NCBI GenBank assembly: GCA_015956445.1
Contig: WIUZ02000001.1
Span: 4,402,001 to 4,466,000, forward strand
Origin: Thelephora terrestris
Taxonomy: Eukaryota > Basidiomycota > Agaricomycetes > Thelephorales > Thelephoraceae
DNA length: 64,000 nucleotides
Direction of reading: 5' to 3'
The translations under genes were made by a program, and so were the position numbers. The notes beneath the pieces are model-generated. The model did no database searches. It was given only the letters and a program-made list of their open reading frames with translations, and had not been told where the DNA came from. Shown here piece by piece: positions 35,049 to 45,745 of the stretch (the first letter of the stretch is position 1; the number at the start of each line of letters is the position of its first letter).

Positions 35049-36516
35049 TACTGGCCCCTCTCACCTTCCCCCCTCCCTTCTCCTTTCCTTCATGGCTTTA
35101 TATATATGCGCATAACGCGCATTATCCTTATCTGTTAGGTTGATCTATCCCCTTTTAGTATTTTTCCATGTCTCCTCTTTGCTGGTGTACTGCTATATTG
35201 TCGCGTAGACGGCGGTTTGTACTATTGGGCGTTCTCGTTGTGTGTATATGCGCATAAAGCTGGGTCTTTCATGTCACTCTGACCCATCCTGTGTAATTCT
35301 CAGCCCCACTTTGCCCGCGCGAGTTGAACGACTCTCTGTATCAGGCCAAGCGTGATCTGACGTGAGTGGTGGCAGGGCGACGCCGCGAGGTTACCGGACT
35401 CGGGATCCGGTCATGTCGTCCAGTGATTCGTGGGATTATCCACCCGTCAGTTTGAGAGAAACACACGAGGAATACCACCTAAGGAAGGTTATACCAATCA
35501 CGTCTGCGCCGCCCTCTGGTGGTTATATGCGTCCGTCTATTTTTGTGCTCTCTCTCTCGGTATGGGGATCGACCGGTGATCGCGGCATTCAACGTCCGAC
35601 GTTGTATAAATCTCAAATTTCTCAAATTTGCCAACGACTTATATGTACTTGTTTGTTTGGGCCGGCATACTGTAAAAAATATGACGAATGAAATTCATGT
35701 GCCAAAATCGACTGAATATCAGTCGATTTATGTCGCCTTTCAGACAAGCGCCCACGTTCAGCGGACCACGCCAACTGAAATTCACAGATCGGTTCAGACG
35801 TTCATTTTCCGACTGAAGTTATGTTTTCAGTACGAAATTTACTGGCTTTAACGCGCCGTGTTTTTACCAGTGTGCGCAGTGGCACCAGATGCGCACCCCC
35901 CGGGCTGCCCCCCGAGGTTGCTGTCAGTTGGTTATATAACCGCACGCGTCTCGGTCGCATTGCCGGAACCAGATCCTTCCGCTGACGGCGGCATTCCGCG
36001 GGCGTGTCGTCATCCGCAAATCCACAACAGAACTCTTCTCTCGAAAGGTTGACGGAGGAAGAAAGGCAGAAAAAAAAGCCTTCCACTTCGATTGCGCCCA
36101 AGGGCCTTACGAGACGTTCTAGACTTCCAGTAGTCAGTCGTCGTTTACCGGAACTGGGAGGTGGTGGTCACAGAAAGTAATGTGAGGGTATGCACCATCT
36201 CCCCCTTCCGGTTACGTTACCCCCGCAAGTCATCGCGCTCAGCGGTGACAGCCACGAGAAGCAACTTTCGCCTTCGTCTTCGATGTTCGAACTCGGCCCG
36301 CGTTACACACGGATCCGCTCTCTACACACCTTCTTCCCCCCCCTCCCTCTCCGCCCACCAGAGTTTTTGGAAATCGCTCTTCGGGGAGCGTGCGGAATAA
36401 CGACCAGTTAGGGAGAGAGCGTTCTCTCGCTTAACACCTCCTTTTTCTACGTCCAACATACGCCTGCTTCCCCCTTTCCCTCCTCCCTACCACGTACGCA
36501 CGGCTGCAAGTTTTGG
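35049..36516. other. Spacer between array genes D and E
   Basis: About 1.5 kb. It contains a perfect hairpin at 35705-35729 (AAATCGACTG, 5-base loop, CAGTCGATTT) in an AT-rich stretch, and a C-rich block near 35895-35925. A pyrimidine-rich run at about 36340-36490 lies before gene E. No decayed ectodomain is recognisable upstream of gene E. Confidence 0.4.
35705..35729. repeat. Perfect 10-bp hairpin
   Basis: AAATCGACTG and CAGTCGATTT flank the loop AATAT. It could be a transcription terminator-like structure, a foldback remnant or chance; it lies about 650 bp after gene D. No partner copies seen. Confidence 0.4.
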
Positions 36517-37673
36517 ATGACAGCTCACGACCAGGTCGATGGCACGCCCTCCGCAATGCTCGACGCCAGGAACGAGCACCTCGCTCCTCTCACGTGAGTC
36601 TCCCTTTCCCTGTCCTTCAAGGAGTTTAGAGGGACGTCTTAACATTTTTTGTCGTAGGATCCGCGACGACCAAACGCCCAGCCCGCCGTCACCCTCATCA
36701 CCGTAAGGATCGAGTTTGCTATCTCGGAGGGGGCCTTCACAGTGTCTGACTCCAAGTCTTCTTTTGCAGACTAAGCGGTGGCGCGATCGGAGGAATCATC
36801 GCCTGTGCGACCCTCAGCATCTTGCTGATCCTCCTCGGAATCTTCATCTGGCATCGTCGAGACAGGAACCAAAAAGACTCGCCATACTTGGGAGTGCAAG
36901 TCATAGCCACCGAAACCGAAACCTCGAAAGGCGAGCATACCTGTGACACTGGACCGGTCGTGCGCCACACCCCTTCGTTACCGGCATTACCACCTCTACG
37001 GATACCTTCCCCTTCGGATTCAGTCATGATCTCCGTGTCGCCGATAGAATCAGATTCTGACGGTCACGGGGAGAGGGGCTTCACGTGTTCGAGTTCGAGT
37101 TCGGATTCGAGGACGAGGTTGGTTTCGCAGAGTGGACGTACGGGTGGGGAGAGGGGCATCGCTTGTACTGAGTCCTCGGGGTCGTCGTCTGGCGCTGGGC
37201 CTCCAGAGTTTCTGGGTCGAGGTCGGGGTGATGTGAAGATTGGGTCGTCGCTGTTGTATCCGCCCGCTATGACGTTCGATGACTCAAATCCCAGGCAGGT
37301 CAGTGTGCGACTATTGCATCTCAAAAGCCACCATATACAGAACTGATGGAAACCCCGCTTGTGACAGAGTCTGAGACCCCTACCCACACCTCGAACGGCC
37401 TTGAACGACAGCCTCCAGTATCGTTCGAGCATGCCCGACTTCCGACACATGAGGATGCACGTTGACGGTCGACTACAGGACTTTGGGCCCGTACTAGATT
37501 GTCCTAAATCCTTCTTCGCGGTCTCGAACCCGGATACTGAGTCGGAACATGATGACGATCTACCGCCGGATTATGACCAAGCTACGCAGCCTTTTCCACA
37601 TTCGATCCATGGGTCTTCCCCCACTGTAACTCCGTCGTCATACAGACCTCCGTTGTCACCGTGGGGGCGCTGA
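36517..37673 (+). CDS. Array gene E: short paralogue without ectodomain, PPxY tail
   Basis: The start at 36517 gives a short hydrophilic N-terminus (MTAHDQVDGTPSAMLDARNE), joined by two introns (CTCAC|GTGAGT to CGTAG, then TCACC|GTAAGG to TGCAG) to LSGGAIGGIIACATLSILLI, the membrane span, followed by HRRDRNQK. The tail matches gene A: DTGPVVRHTPSLPA, then MRMHVDGRLQDFGPV and the end LPPDYDQATQPFP. A Ser-rich stretch lies between. The two beta-sandwich units present in A, B and D are absent. So the protein would keep the membrane span and signalling-type tail but only about 40 residues on the N-terminal side. An unseen upstream exon could add more, but no ectodomain-like sequence is found in the preceding 1.4 kb. 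Confidence 0.7.
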
Positions 37674-38929
37674 ATGCGCCCCACCGCTTTCCCTGTTACT
37701 TGTGTGTTCATTTGCAGCTCCTTTTGTCGTACCTATCCTTTCATATATTCTTTCGTTAATACACCTTCATTATTGTACACCCCCTGCCCGATATAAAGAC
37801 GACGTCTAGACCCAGAGAAGGTATATACATTTCCCTTACTTGATCACGAATATGCGTGCCGTTTCCTCCCTGCGCGTACGAATAGGGTAAGTCTATTGTT
37901 GCCCAGTGGCAGGCCCTGTTTGACGGATATCCCTCCTCATCCGATGTCTATACGAACTCACTGAGCGAGAACAAAGACATGCGCCACGGCGATGATCGAA
38001 CGCAGAAATCATCCCCAATAACGCGGAATGCGGAACCCCCTGGCGTTCGCTCAATGCGGCAACCGTGGGATTTTTTTACAATCCTCCTCAACAGTCGATG
38101 AAGTGGACAAAACCCCCGGGCGAATGAACGGTATAAATCCGTGCACGGTCCACACATATCGTTATACCCCAGGGAGGAAATGTTTACCATGTCCATACTA
38201 CCCTCTCAATGGGCTCAGAAGGCACCGTATTTGACTGGAGGGGCCAGGTCCGGTGGAATGAACAGAAGCGAGCGAATGGTGGGGGGCGAAAATACAGGGC
38301 AAGAGTGATGATTCCCCCGCGAGCATTGGTGTGGGGCCGCGTTTCACATTCTTGCTGTAAAAAAAATCATGGTTTCGGGCGACGAAGGTCGATAAGACCG
38401 GGGACGCTTCCCCAGGAATATTAAACGCAGCGTGCATACAGTATACCCAAACGGTGGGCGTGCAAACCGGAACTGTCCAAAGGCACAAAAAGGAATAGAA
38501 AAACAAAACGCAGTAAAAGAAGCTGGGGTGCTGCAATATGGCCACTCAAGGCGATAGAATAGTCAAGCGTATAAAAAACGTGAACCGTGAGAAGAAGCTT
38601 GGCCCACCAACTTAGACCGGGGGCCTTGATACAAGAGAAGGGAATGGGGAATAACGAAGGGTAAACACGACGAGACGCGAGACGTGGAACGAGACGTGGT
38701 GGACATCCAGTGCACTGCACACCGAAGGATAGGGAAGAGCGACAGAGAGCAAAGCATCGAGATAGCACACAGGTACAGATATCGTGGATCCAAGATCGTA
38801 CGAAGCAAGCGGGAGGGAGAGGTATGACGGTGGCTCGTGATAGGCTGTTAAATCGTTACCCGACGGGCCAGCGGAGGGAAGAGCCGCCGTAGAACAAGGT
38901 GAGCGGGTATGAGACCGGGTGTGGAACAT
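37674..38929. other. Spacer between array and seven-TM gene
   Basis: About 1.26 kb between the 3' ends of gene E and the seven-TM gene. Several overlapping open frames on the minus strand (38200-38930) are Ser/Leu-rich and unrecognised. I support no gene here. Confidence 0.35.
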
Positions 38930-40372
38930 TCACTGAGCGTGTCCTAGCACCAGATGCTCCACCTTATCGCTGTCCGCGGTCGCCTCGATGTCGGTCGAGT
39001 TGCCGGTCCCGATCGTGTCCAGGTTCGTGGACCGAAGGTCCGTGTTGGGCGTGAACTCGATCGTCTTCTCGGAGACGGGGGGTGGGAGGTCCCGGTCTTC
39101 CCCAACGTTTCCGAGCGCGCCTTGACCGAGCCGATGTTGGAGCCACATCAAGGTCGGAACGATGGATACGACTTGGGCCATCGAGCCAGTAAGCTGCGAA
39201 AAAAAAAGGGGGGGACTGGATTAACAACAAACTGTGAAGAATTATCCAGAAGGAATCCTTACGATGTCCTGGCCGTTATCGTTCCGACAATACAAAATCA
39301 AAGTGACTGCCAAAACGAAAGGGTAGATGGCGCAACTCTCGATCGTGTTCGTGATCAAGCGTCGGTAGAGGGCGTCGAGCTTGCGGTTCGCGACGAACTT
39401 GCTCGTGTTGTGCGCTTGTTTGATCCTCCAGATGATGAGGCCGGTGATCACGAGGTTGGTGACGAGCGGGACGGAGAAGAGGGCGGGAGCGATTGCTTTG
39501 ACTTTCAAGGCGAAGGCGGTTTGACCGGGGACGAGCATGGAGAATTCCCAGATCGTTACGGCGATTAATGCTTTTGTTTTCCGAGTTAGAACGTTGGGTG
39601 CTCTCACTTGGGAAGATGGGAAACAAACGTACTTCCGGTCGCGGTGGTTAAAAGGATGGGAAGGAGGATGACGAGCCAACTCCTCCGGTAGATGATCCAA
39701 AGACGGTAGATCTACATCAGATGTTCCCACAGTCAGTCCAACGAGAAGGGGGCTGCATGATGAGGAGGCTTCCCCCGTACCATTAAAGCATCACCGAGGA
39801 CCATATTCGTGCCATAGAGGGACTTGTTTGCAAGGTTCAAGGGTAGGGCCTTGCTGTTGAAGTATTGCTCTGGTGTCTCTGGCCGCACGGTGAAAAAACC
39901 CGCTTGAAGTGACCTGCAGATGGATCGAACCCCGTCAAAATGGTGCATTCCCGTTTGAACGGAGGCAGGAAAGTGTAGAGACCCACGCGATGGTTCCGCC
40001 CTAAGGACAAATCGGAGGTGAGTGGGGGGGGGGGATTGGAAAGCTTGTCGAGCGCGGTGCTTACGATGTGAGCCGTTGAGACTATGAACATCGCGAGCAC
40101 GGTGTACTTGACGACCTGGTTGGTCGGCCGTTTGTTATCGAACACGAACATGCATATCACGAAAAGCGTGAAATATATGCCTAAAGGCCAGACGGAGGTC
40201 AGCGCGGGTGGGGGAGGTGTGGCGATTTGAAATTTGGGATGACGGCGATCGCCAGTCGGCGCAGCGCCTCTTGGGAGAACCCTTTACATGCAACTACAGA
40301 CGAAGGACACGAACCGTAGAGAATCGCTTCGAAAATCGTCCCAAATAGATGTCCTTGAGCTACGTCTATCAT
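38930..40372 (-). CDS. Seven-TM integral membrane protein, basidiomycete orphan family
   Basis: Start MIDVAQGHLFGTIFEAILYG at 40372, with the first span continuing into TLFVICMFVF. Further hydrophobic segments are VVKYTVLAMFIVSTAHIVST, SWLVILLPILLTTATG, ALIAVTIWEFSMLVPG, FSVPLVTNLVITGLIIWRI, CAIYPFVLAVTLILY and MAQVVSIVPTLMWLQ. The loop ANKSLYGTNMVLGDALMIYR is typical of orphan 7TM proteins that are numerous in Agaricomycetes. The C-terminal tail is hydrophilic and acidic (STDIEATADSDKVEH). Several introns interrupt the spans. The ligand or transport function is unknown; resemblance to G-protein-coupled receptors is topological only. Confidence 0.75.
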
Positions 40373-43351
40373 GGCTGGGAACCGGTCAAAGCACGGCGTG
40401 CAAGGAACGAAGGGACCAGGGGGGGAGAGGGGAAAAGGTTCGAAGGTGTGCCCGAGGGTGGTGAATATATATCGATGTCACTGGGTATAAGTGCCAGCTA
40501 ATAAGACGGAAGAGAAGGGGAAGCTTCTCCCCAGATTTTCTTCTAAACCCACGTGCGTGAATTCGCCGTTCTCCCGGTACACTCAAAATTCCAGGAACCG
40601 CCGGACTCAATCGTGGGTTCCTGGATTCGTGGCTCCGCTTCGACGAACAGACGGGGTTGTTCTGTGCTGGATATTTGGCTCGACGGACCTCCCCATGATC
40701 TCTACCCCGAGCAGGTGGCTAACACACGATCGAACTGCACACGGATGAAGACCGTTTGGTGCTTAAGTGGATGGCAACAACACTTATTCTGCCCAGAACG
40801 CTTCGACCCGTGTTTAGTCGGGGTTCTAAATATAGGCTCAGAAGTCCAGCTTATACATAGCCATTCCATTTATTCATGACCGCCCAAGAATTGCCCGCAG
40901 CAAAGGAGTGGGTATGGAGCTACGTGGAACTCATTCACCCTGACGCTAGGATAGCCACAAGGGCGAATGAAAGGGATCAAGGAGTGCCACTATCGATCGA
41001 GGCCCATCCATCCATCAGCTTGGAACGTATTGGCAAATCGCAACGAGTGGAATTACGATCCATCTCCATCGACACAGCCTCGAGCACAAGCACAATACTG
41101 GAAGCAGTAAGTATGCGCCTCTCTCTTGGGTCGTCAACGGACGAACGTGCAATTCCACCATCTGCACCGGGAGTTACCGGTCTCCACTTGCAGTACTAGT
41201 GCCTTTGATGTGCAATGCACGCTAGACATAACGAGCGTGTCAACAGAGCCACTTGCCTAGCATCGGTCCGAAGGGGACTACGGTGAGTACTCCCCGCGCC
41301 TGCATTCCGGCGCTCCTGGAAACCTACCTTCGATTGTTCTAGACCCATCACCATCAAATACATGCGCAACTTGCCATTCATTAAACACATCGCTTCCCCG
41401 TCGGCGGATCCACACTGCGACGAGGGGGTCGACGAATCCTTCAGCGACGACAGTTTTCAGAACCTTGAGGGGTCATATTGATTCGTTACTGTCACCTGCA
41501 AAGCCACACTTTCCTCTCCCATGGATAACTATTACAACGGCAAGGCTGACGAAGCCTTCAGCGACGACGTTGTCAGAGCCTTGACTGGTCATCTGGACTC
41601 GTTATCGTTACTCCAAGACATCGCGAGTGACACGATATGTCGACCCCCGACCCGACGTACTGATCAACCCCGCTTCGACAGGCACCGCATGCACAAGGAA
41701 ATGGAGTGTGGGTGCCCCAAAGCCCGTTTAAGAGGGGAACCGCCAGGGAGGACCCTAACCGTCGACACCGAGTACTTTCCATGCTCGAAGATGGATCGTA
41801 TTTCCCACTGATTAGGGCCTTGGCGGAGCAATATGCTGGGCTGATGAATCGTAATATTCCAGTCGTGGAAGTCGGTGATACAGTGATGATACGGACGAAG
41901 GCGAGTAGAGCTACCCGACTTCTCTTGTGACACACTAATGTTCATCGGTTCCATAGTGGCCAAATTATCCATCACAAGGGTACCAGGTGAGCCGGCTGAA
42001 ATTTTGCTCTTGGGAGGGTGCTGAGATCCAGAGTCTCAGTTACGAACCCTCGATTGGTGCGCACCACCCAAGAAGGGCACCCTACGCAAACTCGCAACAG
42101 AGATCGCAAAAATTATCCAAAAGTTTGTGCAGGCATGTCACAATATTCAATACAGTCAGGCCACGTATTTATCGCTCACAGGAAGCGCAAGCGAAACCGA
42201 TCGACCCAACATACGCCCAGTGGAGGGTCGGGCAGAATGCTATTAGAATTTAACACCTCCGCCTACCTCAGTTGGAACAGGTGTCTCCAGGTAGCTGGCA
42301 GGCCCGACTGTTCTCCATGCCCCCCGGATAGTCGCTTCCTCTACGCACCTTTGTATCTCCTGTAATTCTCAGCTCTTATTTTCGTGCCGGTATTCCCTGC
42401 TAGTGACGAGCTGATTGTAACACCCCCTTATATGTGATCGTCTTTTGTGCCTTTAGTACCTTACCTTCCTTATGTCAACTTTCCCCACTCCCTACGAAAT
42501 AATCATGCTGGATCCTTCTTCTCTCGGCTCCAGATCCAACGCAAGGTGAAAGAGTGAATTGGCTTACCGACGCAGTGAAAACCCGCCGGTGTTCCGAGGA
42601 AATCCGTGAAGGTGGTGAAAAAGATCCGCAGGGAGGTGGTTTCAACGAGGAGGGTGCCAAGAAGAGACAGCGGCAGAGAAGTGCCCTGAGCATCTGCTCG
42701 GGTTTACGTCGGAGCTGACTCTTATCGCTGTAGGGCTCCACAATTGAAAAACGTCAGCTGAAATCAAGATGAGGGAGAGGAGGAGGAACCCCCATCGGAT
42801 GGCGTTGCAAACGGAACACGCAATGGCTATCGTAGCCCAGGGAGTTTCTTCCAAGTGGGAAATGAGCGGTGACTTAGGGGCAACGTATTGTATTCCTTCC
42901 AGGCCTTCAATCCTCCGAATAATGACAACCGCGGGCGCAATTCACCACCAAGTCGAGCGACAGATCGGCCGAGTGGACAGTTAGTCAGTATCCCGATTTT
43001 CGATCCGACCGTGTAGTTTTAGTCGGTGCCGGTGGAGGGAGAGTGTGTGCATTTCCTACCGGTGGGACTTATGAGAACACAGAGCCCTACCTTGTTCTCG
43101 AGTGAAAAAATCCCTCAGATAGAACTGTCGGACGCGTTGAGAACAACCGAGGATACGGATCCAGTGGTCCCCGAATGCCGTGGGTGAAAACTGAGTTCGG
43201 GTGGGGGGGTTGTGAGTAAATGATCATTTCTGCGTGAGATGGGTACAATCGTGTAAAAAGTTCGAAGAGTCCAAAGGGTTAAATAAAGTCCGTATTCAGG
43301 TCGTCATTTCGTAGCTCGTGAGGCTGCATCAGAGAGAGAAGTTCAAAGACA
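40373..43351. other. Long region without a supported gene
   Basis: Almost 3 kb. Candidate small frames on the plus strand at 40876-41199, 41521-41811 and 41706-41930 are well composed but unrecognised and could be exons of an orphan gene. A 65-bp direct duplication lies at 41428-41492 and 41545-41609. A minus-strand frame at 42642-42854 has one hydrophobic stretch (FLLLSLILISADVFQ). The right end (from about 43215) belongs to the segmental duplication shared with 50240 onward. Confidence 0.4.
41428..41609 (+). repeat. Direct duplication of about 65 bp, in-frame DE-FSDD motif
   Basis: GACGAATCCTTCAGCGACGA at about 41431 is repeated as GACGAAGCCTTCAGCGACGA at about 41548, and similarity continues through GGTCAT and GACTCGTTA-like sequence. 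The offset is 117 bp. Both copies read DE(S/A)FSDD in one frame, which hints at a duplicated exon of an unrecognised gene. Confidence 0.5.
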
Positions 43352-45745
43352 TCACAACCGCCTGCGCAAGAACTTGTTCGACCTCTTAGCAGCAGTCGTA
43401 GTTCCGTTCAGAGGGGGGAAGAGGTCAGAGTTGTCCACCGGGCACTGAACGCTGCGTCCCTCCGGAAGCTGCAAAAACAAAAAAGCAACGATTCAGCTGC
43501 GAGTTCATAGCCGATAACGAGGCAGCAAGTAACACCGACCGTAGAGTTCACAAAGTAATCGGCCATGATGCCGAAGGTGCAAGACGAGGACTGAGCGAGG
43601 GACGTGTGGCCGAAGCCGAGCTGCTCGATGAGGAAAGCATCGTCGCCGAACAGGTCCGCCGTCTTTTGCGCGCTAGCGAACGGGGTGATCGGGTCGGCCT
43701 GTGGATCGTAAACGGTCAGGGTACGGAACGGGTCGCTCGGAGGGTGGGATGCACGAACCATGTTTCCAATGACGAGGACTGGGACCTTGAGCTTGACAGG
43801 GGTGTATGGGGGAAGCTGCTCAACGGAGCGTACGGGCCAGTCATACGCGCTGTAGCTGAAGGGAAAACTGTCAGGACGTATCGTCGAAAAATAGTTCTTC
43901 CTGCACATACACAGGCGACCAGTCGGCTCCAACTTGATTGGTGATGGGTCAGTGAAATGTACAGACGTGATCTTAAAACGAAGAACCTACAGGTAGGAGT
44001 GACATCTCGCGTGATATCGACGATAGCGTCAAACACATCCTTGATCGTCGCACCGTCGTCGACAAAGTAGTCAGCTCCAACAATGGCCTCCGTCGAATAA
44101 ACAACCAAGGCTGGGGGTGAGCTTGCGCCGGTGTCAAGGGTGATATTTCCGGTGGGTACGTTGTACTTTTCGCATCCAGGAACGGTGATGTTGAGCGCTT
44201 GAGAAGCTTGCAGAACGAGCGCCACAAACGCGTAAATGTGTGTGTTCACTTCGCTGCTCCAAGTCTCCGGGGTGTACATGAGATTGAAGAGCAAATCTGT
44301 CGTAGCGGGGTTAGGAAAAGGCCGCGAGGGAGACGAAAATCAGAAGATCGCACCCTTCGCGAGACCGGGTGCGACCGGGACGTTGTATCCTTTGCGATAG
44401 ATCTCCAGAGCAAGCTATGGTGGAAACGCGGTCAGCGTGGTCGACGACTTCGAGTGGAAGATCGATTACATCGTGAGAGTTGTCGATGAGAGCCTTGACA
44501 TCGTCCCCAGTAGCATTGTCGCCGGTGATTTCGATGAGCTTACAACCTGCTCTACCCGCCTTGGCGCAACCATCGGTGAGGCCGGAGTACGTCTTCTCAC
44601 TGTTGGTGAGAGAGGTTTGCTGGGTCTGGTTATAGATGTTAGTAAACGTTGTGTACCACGCTGGGCGCCCGAAGTCACCTTGTATGACACCCAGATGTCA
44701 TGGTACACTACACCATCCAGAATAACACGGCCGGCACGCTACATAACATTCAGAATCGTGTCTGATATCCAAGCAAGGCCACACGTACCTCGGGGAACAC
44801 TAGAAATAGATTTCAGGGGGCGAATACGATTGAAATAACAGAGAACTCACTGTTGACGAAATTGAACCCAATCACGGTACCGTAAGAGATGCCCCAGTAG
44901 TCGATCGGCTGACCCTGTCCCACGATCGCATCTCCCAAAGAGACGAGATCGCGAACAGTGGAACTGGTACCGATGTACTTCAGGTATTTCCCAGAAGGTC
45001 CATTCAAGCAGCCGGTCGACCAGGTTTTGAGCTTCTGTTGGGTAGCGTCGGCTTGCGAGTACAGTTCGTCGTAATCTTGCTTGTCGAACTTTCCAGCGAT
45101 GCTTTCGTTGATGTACGCGACCGGCGTATTCTCGAAAAACACCGCGTTCTCCGCTGCATTGTCGAAACAGTAAACCGGTCCAGGGCTGGTGGTGAGAGCG
45201 ATCAGTGGATGTCATCGAGGAGATTTGAATGTAGACCAACGTTGTATTTCCAACTCCACGAGGATCCCAGGATACAAAGTCAAAGAGACCTTGAGAAGCT
45301 TGACTAAACGTTGGGCCAAAATCTGCTGCAACTTCGACTCCTGAACCACCCGGTCCACCTGCGGAGGTTGAGGATTAGTGGAAAGACGACGAACGATGGA
45401 TCGGTCAAGGTACCTGGATTGAAGAAGATGGTACCCAGCTTCTTGGAAGCAGTTGCCACGTACTTGGCCACCGCAAGCTGTGCATTACCAGCGGAGCTGT
45501 CGTGATAGTCCAAGGGAACCTCGAGGAATCCGCATTGCAAGTTGGGATCTGTGGAATTAACCCCGAAGCTCAGGCAGCTTCCCCAAGAAATCTTCAAGAC
45601 ACTCAGGAGGGCCGACGACGACGACGAACACGAAAAGAAAACTCACAGACGAGCTACTCCGGGATGGATGCGCAGGGGCGGCGACCACACGCTTTGTGAG
45701 ACATCCGAGAGAGAGTAAAGCTACGAGACCAGTGGAGCGGAACAT
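43352..45745 (-). CDS. Secreted TAP-like alpha/beta hydrolase, copy 1
   Basis: The family resembles tripeptidyl aminopeptidases. Start at 45745 gives a signal peptide (FRSTGLVALLSLGCLTKRVV, then AAPAHP). Landmarks: CGFLEVPLDYHDSSAG, oxyanion region NPG-GPGGSGVEVAA split by an intron, FDFVSWDPRGVG, the nucleophile in DYWGISYGTVIGFNF (GxSxG), the Asp in QADPITPFASAQKTA and the His in GFGHTSLAQSSSC. The catalytic triad is therefore complete. The C-terminus is basic and ends RRRL. The gene is broken by many short introns. The start at 45745 was chosen over 45769 because it begins directly with the hydrophobic leader. It is duplicated at 50344-52713. An in vivo substrate cannot be named. Confidence 0.85.

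Noticed and set aside
38200-38929. Overlapping minus-strand frames before the seven-TM gene end
   Set aside because: They differ in frame, show no motif, and lie downstream of a complete gene; chance frames are more likely.
42642-42854. Possible small membrane protein gene
   Set aside because: One hydrophobic run only, no family, no conserved neighbour; not enough to call a gene.
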